DNA of 64,000 nucleotides from Paramagnetospirillum kuznetsovii (GTDB taxonomy: Bacteria > Pseudomonadota > Alphaproteobacteria > Rhodospirillales > Magnetospirillaceae), in NCBI RefSeq assembly GCF_003284725.1, contig NZ_PGTO01000015.1, positions 21,908 to 85,907 on the forward strand. The letters are read 5' to 3'. The notes under the pieces were generated by a model, which did no database searches, was not told the DNA's origin, and was given only the letters and a program-made list of their open reading frames with translations. A program made the translations under genes and the position numbers. Numbering within the stretch: the stretch's first letter is position 1; every line of letters starts with the position of its first letter. Shown piece after piece: positions 57,031-64,000 of the stretch.

Positions 57031-58218
57031 TCAAGTCCTCTTCAGCCAGTCGAACAGGCCCTTGCGGCCGGATTTGCGGCTGCCCGCCGCCTTGCCGCCC
57101 AGCGCCACCGCCAATTGGCTCAGCAGAGGCCCGACCTTGGACGACTTGGTCACCTCGCCCACCATCTGGCCGGTATTGGCGGCCTCGCCAAAGGCCTGGG
57201 CATCCGACGGAATGGTCAACATGGGTGCGATCTTGATGGTGTCCTCGAAATCCTTGGCGGTCAGCTGGGTCTTCTTGGAGGGGTCAATCCGGTTCAGCAC
57301 CAGCCTGGGGGCGGGCGATCCGCCCCGCTTGGAGGCCAGACCGTCCATCACCGACTTGACGTCGCGCAACGAGGCGAAATCCGGCGTGGCGGTCACCACC
57401 ACCTCGTCGGCGATGATCAGCAGATGCTCGGTCCACTCGGACCACAGATGGGGAATATCGAGCACCACAACCGAGGCCATGCGCGCCGCCAAATCGACCA
57501 TGAGGTCCAGCGTATCGGCGGCGATTGCCGAATGAATACGGTAATCGCCGGGCGAGGCGAGGATTTGCAGGTGGTCGTCGTATTCCACCATGCAGCGTTC
57601 CATCAGCACTTCATCAAGGCGTTCGGGATGGGCCAGCGCGTCGACCACCGTCTGCTTGGCCTCCACGTTGAAGGCCAGCATGGAGGTGCCGAAGGCCAGA
57701 TCGAGATCCACATAGACCACCGATTCCTGCAAGCTTCGCCCCAGCTCCCAAGCCGTATTCTGGGCCAGGGTGGACGACCCCACCCCGCCCCGCGCCCCCC
57801 AAAAGGCGATGACACGGCCCTTGGGCGCCGCCTGGGGATCGGCGAACAGCCCTTCCATGGCGGCGATGATCTGGCGAGCACTCACCGGACGCAGCAGATA
57901 GTCGCTGATGCCGCGCTCCATCAAGGTGCGATAGAGAGTGATATCGTTGACGGAGCCGATCACCACCACCTTGGTGCCCTGGACGCAGACCTCGGCCAGA
58001 TGGTCGAGGCGCTCCAGCATGGTGGCGGGGTCGTCGTCCTCGACGATCACCACCTGAGGCGTGGCCGTCTGGGCATAATGCTCCACCGCCGCCGCCAGAC
58101 CGCCGTTTCGCAGCTCCAGCTTGGACTTGCCCAATTGGCGGTCCAACTGGACCTGCCGCAGGATGGCGGCGGTCTCGGGGCTGGCGGCGAAGGCGTCGAT
58201 GGTCAGGCGATGGATCAA
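57031..58218 (-). CDS. cpaE: Tad pilus localisation protein TadZ/CpaE
   Basis: A 395-residue protein with an N-terminal receiver-like domain lacking the usual phospho-Asp set (about 1-130) and a MinD/ParA-type ATPase domain. The deviant Walker A reads GARGGVGSST, so the expected Lys is Arg at the first position and Ser at the second, the CpaE variety. VYVDLDLAFGTS and VVLDIPHLWSEW are the Walker B region. CpaE directs the pilus machine to the cell pole. TTG 58218 is the only workable start, with GAGG ahead. Confidence 0.92.
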   Translation of the reverse strand: MIHRLTIDAFAASPETAAILRQVQLDRQLGKSKLELRNGGLAAAVEHYAQTATPQVVIVEDDDPATMLERLDHLAEVCVQGTKVVVIGSVNDITLYRTLMERGISDYLLRPVSARQIIAAMEGLFADPQAAPKGRVIAFWGARGGVGSSTLAQNTAWELGRSLQESVVYVDLDLAFGTSMLAFNVEAKQTVVDALAHPERLDEVLMERCMVEYDDHLQILASPGDYRIHSAIAADTLDLMVDLAARMASVVVLDIPHLWSEWTEHLLIIADEVVVTATPDFASLRDVKSVMDGLASKRGGSPAPRLVLNRIDPSKKTQLTAKDFEDTIKIAPMLTIPSDAQAFGEAANTGQMVGEVTKSSKVGPLLSQLAVALGGKAAGSRKSGRKGLFDWLKRT

Positions 58219-58233
58219 GTCATGCCTCGGCTT

Positions 58234-58899
58234 CTATTTGCTGGCATTGCCCACCTTGGAGGTGGTGCCTGCGCTGATATCCTCGGAGGCGGAGCCGGTG
58301 GCCTCGCCCCTGCCGTATTTCCCAAGCACGTCGCCCGAACGATTGGCGTCGCGGCCGCTGGCCTCGCGGGCGCGCACCAGATCGGCCGGGTTTTGCACCA
58401 TCAGGCCGCGATTGCGCTCCAGCGAACAGCCCCAATTGCTGTTGGGGGCATTGGTGTAATCGGGATGGATGCCGCGCTCGAAGGTTCCGCATTCCGGCAC
58501 GATGGCGACCCAGATGGGAACCCGCACCTCGGCGACGCCCGCCCCGGCTTCACCGCCCACCACCACCTTGGTTTGGATGTCGGCGGCACCGGCATGGCGC
58601 AGCGTCTCGGCGAGACCGCGGCCGAACTCCTGCTCGGTCGCCTCCTCGCCCGGCTTGGCCGCCAGGGTGATCACGATCGGCCCGGCACCGCGCCGCAGCG
58701 ATTCGGCGGCCAGACGGAACAGCCGGGCCTTATCGAACTCCGACAGCACGGTCCCCGCCTCGGGGCGGTCGAACACCGCCACCGCCGCCTTGACCTCGGC
58801 GGTCAGGGGATGGGCGATATGGGGGTCGTGCTCGGACATATCGGCGGCGCAAGCCGTCGCCAGCGCGGTCAAAAGGACAATGGAGGCCTTGCGGATCAT
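58234..58899 (-). CDS. cpaD: Tad pilus lipoprotein CpaD
   Basis: A 221-residue lipoprotein with the signal MIRKASIVLLTALATAC (lipidated C17). CpaD-family signs are the FDRPEAG-type start, EFGRGLAETLRHAGAADIQT and the C-terminal NSNWGCSLERNRGLMVQNPADL. It probably assists the secretin at the outer membrane. It lies between cpaC and cpaE on the same strand, 12-base and 15-base gaps. Confidence 0.9.
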   Translation of the reverse strand: MIRKASIVLLTALATACAADMSEHDPHIAHPLTAEVKAAVAVFDRPEAGTVLSEFDKARLFRLAAESLRRGAGPIVITLAAKPGEEATEQEFGRGLAETLRHAGAADIQTKVVVGGEAGAGVAEVRVPIWVAIVPECGTFERGIHPDYTNAPNSNWGCSLERNRGLMVQNPADLVRAREASGRDANRSGDVLGKYGRGEATGSASEDISAGTTSKVGNASK

Positions 58900-58911
58900 G
58901 GCGTCGTCCTC

Positions 58912-60387
58912 CTATTGAACAATATAGCCGTATGGGCCTTGCAACTGCCCCGGCGTGGTCGGCGGCACGGCGCCGCGCTTGGTGTAGGTGTCCTGCAGGC
59001 GTCCCAGCAGCAGGATCTTAAGGTCGGAGGCGGGCGCGAAGCCGTCGGACGGCAGGGCCAGCACGTCGGGCCGCGTCACCGACTGCACCACATAGGCCGA
59101 CAGGATCACCACCAGTTCCGTCTCGTTGCGCTGGAAGGCGGTGGAGCGGAACAGCGCACCCAGCACCGGAATATCCATCAGGCCCGGCAGTCCCGAGATA
59201 TTGCCGGTCAGGTCGTTCTGCAACAGGCCCGCGATCATGATGGAGCCGCCCGAGGGCAGTTCCACCGTGGAGCCGGCACGCCGCACCTTGAAGGCGGGCA
59301 CCGAGATGGAGGTGCTGACGGCCGTCTTGTTGGCGGTGTCGATGGCACTGACCTCGGTGGACATCTTCAGGCTGATGCGGCCGGGATCGAGCACGGTGGG
59401 GGTGAAGTTCAGTAGCACGCCATAGGGCTTGAACTCGACGCTGATGGCGCCGTTGGTGTCGGCCACCGGAATGGGCAGCTCGCCGCCCGCCAGCATGGTG
59501 GCGGTCTCGCCCGACACCGCCGTCAGATTGGGTTCCACCAAGGTGCGGATCAGCCCCTGATTTTCCAGCAGATTGAGGCTGGCGGTCAGCGGCCCCAGAC
59601 CGGTGATGGTGCCCGCGCCGAAATAAGACGTGGTGATCTGGCCGATGGTCGCCGTGGTGGTGCCGCTGGTCAGTTGCGCCGAGCCCGGCAGGGCGACGGA
59701 TTTGGAGGTGACGCCGACGCCCAGTTCCTTGATCACCGTGCGCTGCATCTCCACCACCTTGACATGGAGCAGCACCTGCTGGTCGTTCGAGACCCGCAGC
59801 AGGGTCACCAGATTGGCGTCGGCGGCGACGAAGCGGCGCGCCAGGGTCTTGGCCGAGGCCGCCGCCGCATCGGTCTTGACCATGCCCGACAGATAAAGGC
59901 TGTCGTTGACGGCGGCGACCTGGATGTCGCGCTCGTCGGGCAGAACCTGACGCAGAACCTCGCGCACCGATTGGGCGTCCAGCCCCACGTCCACTTCCAG
60001 ACGGCGCATGGTGCGGCCAGCCCGGTCGATCAGGAAGATATTGGTCTGGCCCGCCGCCCTTCCGACCACATGGATCAGGGTAGGCGAGCGCACCACCACG
60101 TCGGCGATGTCGGAATTGCCGACGATGACGTCGCGGACCTCGGCGGGCAGGGCGAGATCGGTGGACTTGTTCACCGACAGCCGGATGGTTTCGGCCACGG
60201 CGGGCATGGGGCCGCGCAGATTGAGGGCGGTGGTCGTCGAGGTCTGGCTTGTCCCCTTGGCGGCCAGCGTCACCACTTTGGCGCGCGGCGCCGCCGACGG
60301 CATGGGAGGCTCCGGCGAGACCTCGGCCCAGGCGGGGACCGACATCATCGCCAGCAGGCCAAGCACGGATAAGGCACGGGCTATCAT
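58912..60387 (-). CDS. cpaC: Tad pilus outer-membrane secretin CpaC (RcpA)
   Basis: A 491-residue protein: signal peptide (LSVLGLLAMMSVPAWA), N-terminal BON-like/STN domain (SVNKSTDLALPAEVRDVIVG), secretin domain (GVTSKSVALPG to about residue 450). The C-terminal secretin signature VELPSGGSIMIAGLLQND and GLMDIPVLGALFRSTAFQ are clear. It forms the outer-membrane ring for the Flp pilus. Its ATG overlaps the cpaB stop by 4 bases. Confidence 0.95.
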   Translation of the reverse strand: MIARALSVLGLLAMMSVPAWAEVSPEPPMPSAAPRAKVVTLAAKGTSQTSTTTALNLRGPMPAVAETIRLSVNKSTDLALPAEVRDVIVGNSDIADVVVRSPTLIHVVGRAAGQTNIFLIDRAGRTMRRLEVDVGLDAQSVREVLRQVLPDERDIQVAAVNDSLYLSGMVKTDAAAASAKTLARRFVAADANLVTLLRVSNDQQVLLHVKVVEMQRTVIKELGVGVTSKSVALPGSAQLTSGTTTATIGQITTSYFGAGTITGLGPLTASLNLLENQGLIRTLVEPNLTAVSGETATMLAGGELPIPVADTNGAISVEFKPYGVLLNFTPTVLDPGRISLKMSTEVSAIDTANKTAVSTSISVPAFKVRRAGSTVELPSGGSIMIAGLLQNDLTGNISGLPGLMDIPVLGALFRSTAFQRNETELVVILSAYVVQSVTRPDVLALPSDGFAPASDLKILLLGRLQDTYTKRGAVPPTTPGQLQGPYGYIVQ

Positions 60388-61286
60388 CGCTCAAACCCCT
60401 CGGAGGTGACTTGACCGGCGCGGTTGATCAGGACGCTGGGCGCGGCGGTGCCGCCGCCCGACGGCTTGGCGGGCTTTTGCCGGAAATCGCCCAGCACCTG
60501 AAGCGCCTTGCTGGTTTCGGTGTCGGAGGTGAAGCCGATCTGATCAGTCTCCTCGGCGGGCGCGGCGGGCGTGCTTCCCGGCAGGCCGCGCAGCACCAAT
60601 TGAAGATTGCCGATCATCCCGGCGGTGGTCACCAGCTCCGCCTGCTTGGGCGTCACTTCCAAGGTGGCGGTCTTGCCCTGGATGGCGGCGCCGTCGCGGG
60701 TGCGCACGATCTGCTGGTCGATGGCGAGAACCTTGACGTCGCTCAGCACCGTCTCGGCGGCATAGCGCATGATCAGGGCGCCGCCGCTCTTGCGCTCGGT
60801 GGAATCCACCGTCTTGCTGACATCGGTGGCCAGCAGCACGTCCACCTTGTCGCCGGGGGTGACGAAGCCCGACACCGCCGTGGGATTGGTGATGGCGATG
60901 GAGACCGCCCGCATGCCGGGGCCGAGAATACCGGCCAGCACGCCCGCGCTCTCGGCGCGGAAGGTGGCCGCCATGGAAAAGGGCTCGCCCTCGGCCAGGG
61001 CGCGGCGCGCCACTTGGCCCACCACCTGGGCCTTGAGGTCTTCGCCCGGACGCCGCACCATCAGGCGCGGCGTGACCACCGCGTTGGGCCAGGGCTCGTA
61101 GCGAAGATCGGAGGCGGACATCACCGTGCCGGGCGCGATGTCGTGGGCCGTCACCAGAACCTCGGTCACCGCGGCCTCGGCCGCCGGACGCACCTGCGCT
61201 TGCCGGTCCAGCCACATCTTGGCCAGAAAACCGGTCAACAGGGCGGCAAACGCCGCAACCGCCAGAACGATGACCATGGGTCGCAT
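60384..61286 (-). CDS. cpaB: Tad pilus assembly protein CpaB (RcpC)
   Basis: A 300-residue protein with an N-terminal membrane anchor (VIVLAVAAFAALLTGFLA) and the SAF domain with PGTVMSASDLRYEPWP, then VGQVARRALAEGEPFSMA and GFVTPGDKVDVLLAT. It is periplasmic and probably supports the secretin. ATG 61286 starts about 80 bases after cpaA and overlaps cpaC. Confidence 0.93.
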   Translation of the reverse strand: MRPMVIVLAVAAFAALLTGFLAKMWLDRQAQVRPAAEAAVTEVLVTAHDIAPGTVMSASDLRYEPWPNAVVTPRLMVRRPGEDLKAQVVGQVARRALAEGEPFSMAATFRAESAGVLAGILGPGMRAVSIAITNPTAVSGFVTPGDKVDVLLATDVSKTVDSTERKSGGALIMRYAAETVLSDVKVLAIDQQIVRTRDGAAIQGKTATLEVTPKQAELVTTAGMIGNLQLVLRGLPGSTPAAPAEETDQIGFTSDTETSKALQVLGDFRQKPAKPSGGGTAAPSVLINRAGQVTSEGFER

Positions 61287-61367
61287 TTCGCTGACCTCAG
61301 TTCCTGTTCAACAAAGAGACACTCCCCGCCAAGACAATCGGGCAAATCGCGCCAAGGCGCAACCCGA

Positions 61368-61868
61368 TCAGCCCATCACGCGGGGAAGCATCTCCATAAT
61401 CCACCAATCCAAGCCGCCCGCCGCGATAGCGACGCCGTAAGGCACATGTCCCGATTCGGCCAAGCGTTGCCCCCAAGCCCGCACCGGCCCCTCGGGGCCC
61501 AGGGGAACCCGGCGCGCCAGCAAGGCCACCACGGCGAGGCCGCCGCCCACCAGGGCCATGACCATCAGAAAGCGCGACAACCCGTCGAAACCGGTCCACA
61601 GCGCCACCGCAGGCAGCATCTTGGCGTCGCCGCCGCCCCATACGCCCAGGACGAACAGAACGGCGCCGACGGCGAACAAGGCGCCCCCCGCCCCCAGATG
61701 GCCCAGCCAAGCGCCGGAATCGAAACCGACCGCGAAGGCCGCCGCGAAGGAGGCGATCAGCAGCAACGGCACCCGGTTGTGGATGCGGAATTGCCGGATA
61801 TCGGTGACGGCCGCGTCCGCCAGGGCGACGACGAAGGCCAAGCTGAAGATGAAGATCATGCCGTTCAT
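61368..61868 (-). CDS. cpaA: Prepilin peptidase CpaA (TadV)
   Basis: A 166-residue aspartic membrane protease of the A24 family. One catalytic Asp is D23 in AAVTDIRQFRIHN and the other lies in WGGGDAKML, the GxGD-like motif of prepilin peptidases. About five helices. It removes the leader from the Flp pilins encoded just upstream. ATG 61868 lies 24 bases past the first flp terminator, which limits read-through from flp. Confidence 0.93.
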   Translation of the reverse strand: MNGMIFIFSLAFVVALADAAVTDIRQFRIHNRVPLLLIASFAAAFAVGFDSGAWLGHLGAGGALFAVGAVLFVLGVWGGGDAKMLPAVALWTGFDGLSRFLMVMALVGGGLAVVALLARRVPLGPEGPVRAWGQRLAESGHVPYGVAIAAGGLDWWIMEMLPRVMG

Positions 61869-61892
61869 GATAGCCCGCCTCCCCCGAGACGA

Positions 61893-61918
61893 AAACGCCT
61901 CCCTGCGGGGAGGCGTTT
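61893..61918 (-). terminator. Terminator after the first flp gene
   Basis: A perfect 11-bp stem (AAACGCCTCCC with GGGAGGCGTTT) across a 4-base loop, followed on the minus strand by TTTTCG. It can raise pilin message over cpaA-tadC message. Confidence 0.8.
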
Positions 61919-61941
61919 CGATTGTGCCGTCGAGACGCCGC

Positions 61942-62118
61942 TTACTGGAGGCCGGTGCTCACATTGCCGAAGGTGGTCAGCAGACGGGGGCCGATGGCCT
62001 GGAAGGCGGTCAGGGCGGCGATGGAGATCAGCGCGGCGATCAAGCCGTATTCGATGGCGGTGGCGCCGTTCTCGTTGCGGATGTACTTGCTGGTCAGGCT
62101 GCGAATGGACTTCAACAT
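61942..62118 (-). CDS. flp: Flp/Fap type IVb pilin, copy 1
   Basis: A 58-residue prepilin with the leader MLKSIRSLTSKYIRNENG and mature start ATAIEYGLIAALISIAAL. The Flp motif is intact: cleavage after G18, E23 at mature position 5, Y24 at 6. AGGAG lies ahead of ATG 62118. The translated protein is identical to that of the second copy, although the DNA differs at several silent positions. The product is the pilus subunit. Confidence 0.95.
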   Translation of the reverse strand: MLKSIRSLTSKYIRNENGATAIEYGLIAALISIAALTAFQAIGPRLLTTFGNVSTGLQ

Positions 62119-62292
62119 GATGGCTCTCCTTGCGACTTCTTTACGTGCTGGGCTTTGGTTTCCGCCCGCTCAACTCTATGACCAAACAATAGGCCATAGA
62201 TAAATTGTATTCTGTGAATAACCACACACTGTCAGCGCTTTCTCGAAAATAAATACATTCAATTTTATCTATTCATAATCATCCGGAATGCA

Positions 62293-62318
62293 AAACGCCT
62301 CCCCGAAGGGAGGCGTTT
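62293..62318 (-). terminator. Terminator after the second flp gene, UUCG loop
   Basis: AAACGCCTCCC with GGGAGGCGTTT close over a 4-base loop that reads UUCG in the transcript, the most stable RNA tetraloop. The stem is the same as the terminator of the first copy, so the duplicated unit included it. Confidence 0.85.
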
Positions 62319-62342
62319 GGATTTAGGCCGACCGAGCCGGTG

Positions 62343-62519
62343 TTACTGCAGGCCGGTGCTCACATTGCCGAAGGTGGTGAGCAGACGCGGGCCGATGGCC
62401 TGGAAGGCGGTCAGGGCGGCGATGGAGATCAGGGCGGCGATCAGGCCGTATTCGATGGCGGTGGCGCCGTTTTCGTTGCGGATGTACTTGCTGGTCAGGC
62501 TGCGGATCGACTTCAACAT
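62343..62519 (-). CDS. flp: Flp/Fap type IVb pilin, copy 2
   Basis: A 58-residue prepilin, the same protein as copy 1 at 61942-62118. AAGGAG precedes ATG 62519 by 8 bases. The two genes are 224 bases apart. The upstream DNA of the two copies is different and each has its own terminator, so they may be expressed separately. Role as for copy 1. Confidence 0.95.
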   Translation of the reverse strand: MLKSIRSLTSKYIRNENGATAIEYGLIAALISIAALTAFQAIGPRLLTTFGNVSTGLQ

Positions 62520-62712
62520 GGTTTTCACTCCTTGGATCGACAGTTCGCCTCGGCGATACGTGTCTGTGTTTGCATTGAGATACTTGGCTGTATTTTCCCG
62601 CCCGTGTCTCATGAAGCAAACATACCCAAGTATTCGTCATCGATCTGTGATTTTACCCACAGAAGACGATTTTTATATTTGTAAATTAGGTTGGATTTTA
62701 TGGAATTGCCGA
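62520..62712 (-). promoter_or_regulatory. AT-rich control region of the second flp gene
   Basis: The 193 bases between flp copy 2 and the Crp/Fnr gene are unusually AT-rich toward 62640-62700. I see no convincing -35/-10 pair or sigma-54 site, but the composition and position make it the probable promoter region. The counterpart before copy 1 (62164-62290) is also AT-rich but has a different sequence. Confidence 0.4.
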
Positions 62713-63408
62713 TTATGCCGCGCTGATGGTCCTTGCCATCATCTGCAAACGGGGCAGGTCGCAGATCACCAGGCCCATGGTCTTGCGCCGCACGATGCCG
62801 TCGCGGGCAAGTTCGCCGATGGCCTGGGCCACCTGTTCACGGCTGACCCCGGCCCAGGCGGCGATTTCCTTGTGGTTGGGCAGGTCGGGAATCGACCAAC
62901 TGTCGGACTTGGCCGGATCGGGCTCGGCGAGGCGGAGCAATTCGGCCCAGATGCGCTGCTGTTCCGACTGGGTGGACAGTTGCGTTACCCGCGCGTCCAG
63001 ATTACGGACGATACGGGTCAGCCGCTCCAAGACCTTCAGGGCGATTTCCGGATGGTCCCGCATGAGGCCGAGGAAGGACGGCCCATCCAGCGAGGCCAGC
63101 AGCGAATCGCGGGTGGCGACCACGCGGGCAGAGCGCTTCATGCCGTCGATGGCGGCCAATTCACCGAAATAGTTTCCCGCCAGCACGTCGGCCAGCGCCA
63201 CTTCGCGATCGTCGCCGGTATTGTTGAGAATGCGGAGCGCCCCCTCGATGACGAAGTAGACGTCCAGGGTGTCGCTTTCCTTGTCGAACACCTGCTCGCC
63301 CGAGGCGTAGCGGCGCCATGTGCATTGCGCCTCGATGGCGGCCAGCGCGTCCGGTGTCAGTTCGGCGAAGAGGGATACGCGGGAAAGCGCGCCGTCGATC
63401 ACGGTCAT
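62713..63408 (-). CDS. Crp/Fnr-family transcription regulator
   Basis: A 231-residue protein: cyclic-nucleotide-binding-like beta-roll (about 1-125, with YFGELAAIDGMKRSARVVATR), dimer helix (about 130-150) and helix-turn-helix (about 180-215, NHKEIAAWAGVSREQVAQAIGEL). The phosphate-binding cassette GELAAxxxxxRSARV resembles that of Crp but I cannot say which effector it binds. No N-terminal Cys cluster, so it is not an oxygen-sensing Fnr. It lies just ahead of the flp genes on the same strand, and control of them is possible. Confidence 0.92.
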   Translation of the reverse strand: MTVIDGALSRVSLFAELTPDALAAIEAQCTWRRYASGEQVFDKESDTLDVYFVIEGALRILNNTGDDREVALADVLAGNYFGELAAIDGMKRSARVVATRDSLLASLDGPSFLGLMRDHPEIALKVLERLTRIVRNLDARVTQLSTQSEQQRIWAELLRLAEPDPAKSDSWSIPDLPNHKEIAAWAGVSREQVAQAIGELARDGIVRRKTMGLVICDLPRLQMMARTISAA

Positions 63409-63500
63409 TCAAGCCTCGGTAACAGCGCCCACCCCCATAGTATCGGCGAGCGGCCTCGGCTTTTCAATCCGGTCTTTGCCGGACAAACCAATGACCCATG

Positions 63501-63531
63501 AAAAACGGGGGTGGACTTGCGCCCACCCCCG
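63501..63531 (-). terminator. Rho-independent terminator after etfA
   Basis: CGGGGGTGG and CCACCCCCG flank an 8-base loop; in the minus-strand direction TTTTT follows at once. It lies 13 bases past the etfA stop. Confidence 0.85.
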
Positions 63532-63544
63532 CCAGTTTGCGGCT

Positions 63545-64000
63545 TCAGGGAGACTGAAGGGCCGCGGTGAGTTCGGGCAATACCTTGAAGAGATCGGCGA
63601 CGAGGCCGTAATCGGCCACCTGGAAGATGGGGGCCTCCTCGTCCTTATTGATGGCGACGATGACCTTGGAGTCCTTCATGCCGGCCAGATGCTGGATGGC
63701 GCCCGAGATGCCGACCGCGATGTAAAGGTCGGGGGCGACGATCTTGCCGGTCTGGCCCACCTGGAAGTCGTTGGGAACGAACCCGGCGTCCACCGCCGCG
63801 CGGCTTGCGCCGACGGCGGCGTTCAGCTTGTCGGCGACGGCTTCCAGCAGGTGGAAGTTCTCGCCCGACTGCATGCCGCGACCGCCCGAGATGATGACGC
63901 GGGCGCTGGTCAGCTCGGGGCGTTCCGACTTGGACAATTGCTGGCCGACGAAGGCCGACAGGCCCGCATCGGCGCCAGCCGCCACGGCTTCGACCGGGGC
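63545..64000 (-). CDS. etfA: Electron-transfer flavoprotein alpha subunit, N-terminus beyond window edge
   Basis: The C-terminal 151 residues of EtfA run in from the right edge. The FAD-binding domain is clear: [61 protein letters not shown] and [19 protein letters not shown]. EtfA-EtfB carries electrons from acyl-CoA and other dehydrogenases to ETF-ubiquinone oxidoreductase. It is normally next to etfB, which would lie to the right. The message is ended by the hairpin at 63501-63531. Confidence 0.95.
   Translation of the reverse strand, partial: APVEAVAAGADAGLSAFVGQQLSKSERPELTSARVIISGGRGMQSGENFHLLEAVADKLNAAVGASRAAVDAGFVPNDFQVGQTGKIVAPDLYIAVGISGAIQHLAGMKDSKVIVAINKDEEAPIFQVADYGLVADLFKVLPELTAALQSP

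Noticed and set aside
56626..59415. 929-codon plus-strand open frame opposite the cpaC-cpaF genes
   Set aside because: It spans four well-defined pilus genes in antisense and shows no domain; a codon-bias artefact.

Overview
This GC-rich window looks like chromosomal DNA of a free-living alphaproteobacterium of the Rhodospirillales, most like Magnetospirillum or a close relative. The reasons are the composition, the yfgM-bamB-der gene order, the lig-type protocatechuate pathway, an NsrR next to an FNR-like box, the abundance of signalling proteins and a Caulobacter-type Tad pilus locus. The genus is inferred from gene content and protein character, not from any search. No rRNA, tRNA, CRISPR array, prophage or transposase gene was recognised. 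Nearly all of the window is coding, and no gap between genes exceeds about 300 bases.

Layout. 1-4.1 kb: protocatechuate 4,5-cleavage cluster (ligC end, an aldo/keto reductase, ligA, ligB, pobA). 4.1-9.6 kb: housekeeping genes (der, bamB, yfgM-like, SemiSWEET, pyrE, a crotonase). 9.7-18.3 kb: an unknown protein, a large hybrid kinase, NsrR with an FNR-like box, a pseudo-receiver protein, LrgAB and a GATE-domain transporter-like protein. 18.3-23.8 kb, minus strand: Nudix hydrolase, CopD-like protein, orphan ParA, a membrane protein with a methyltransferase, and a diguanylate cyclase. 23.9-29.4 kb: Tat-exported molybdenum hydroxylase, an MNT/HEPN toxin-antitoxin-type pair, cysteine synthase and mercaptopyruvate sulfurtransferase. 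29.5-33.9 kb: a small cytochrome c, a 38-residue membrane peptide, metC, a DUF1007/NicO metal exporter pair and a Cys-cluster protein of unknown function. 34-37.6 kb: a chemoreceptor and a rubrerythrin/rubredoxin/reductase set. 37.7-46.7 kb: an mdtABC-nodT type RND efflux operon. 46.8-53.4 kb: a sensor without output domain, then FIST protein, hybrid kinase and HD-GYP response regulator. 53.7-62.5 kb: Tad pilus locus (flp, flp, cpaA-F, tadB, tadC). 62.7-64 kb: a Crp/Fnr regulator and the end of etfA.

How the genes work together. PobA makes protocatechuate, LigAB opens its ring and LigC oxidises the product. Rubrerythrin, rubredoxin and an NAD(P)H-dependent reductase form a plausible complete peroxide-reduction chain. 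CysK, SseA and MetC cluster as sulfur amino-acid metabolism. FIST, the histidine kinase/phosphorelay and the HD-GYP protein look like one sensory pathway ending in cyclic-di-GMP breakdown. The Tad locus supplies pilin, prepilin peptidase, secretin, ATPase and platform proteins but no TadE/F/G pseudopilins in view.

Two families of dispersed palindromic repeats sit between genes and, in the efflux operon, inside genes. They add a repeat-coded tail to MdtB and a long repeat-coded stretch ahead of the NodT lipoprotein signal. These, the identical tandem pilin genes, the FIST signalling operon and the Cys-cluster protein are the most interesting items.
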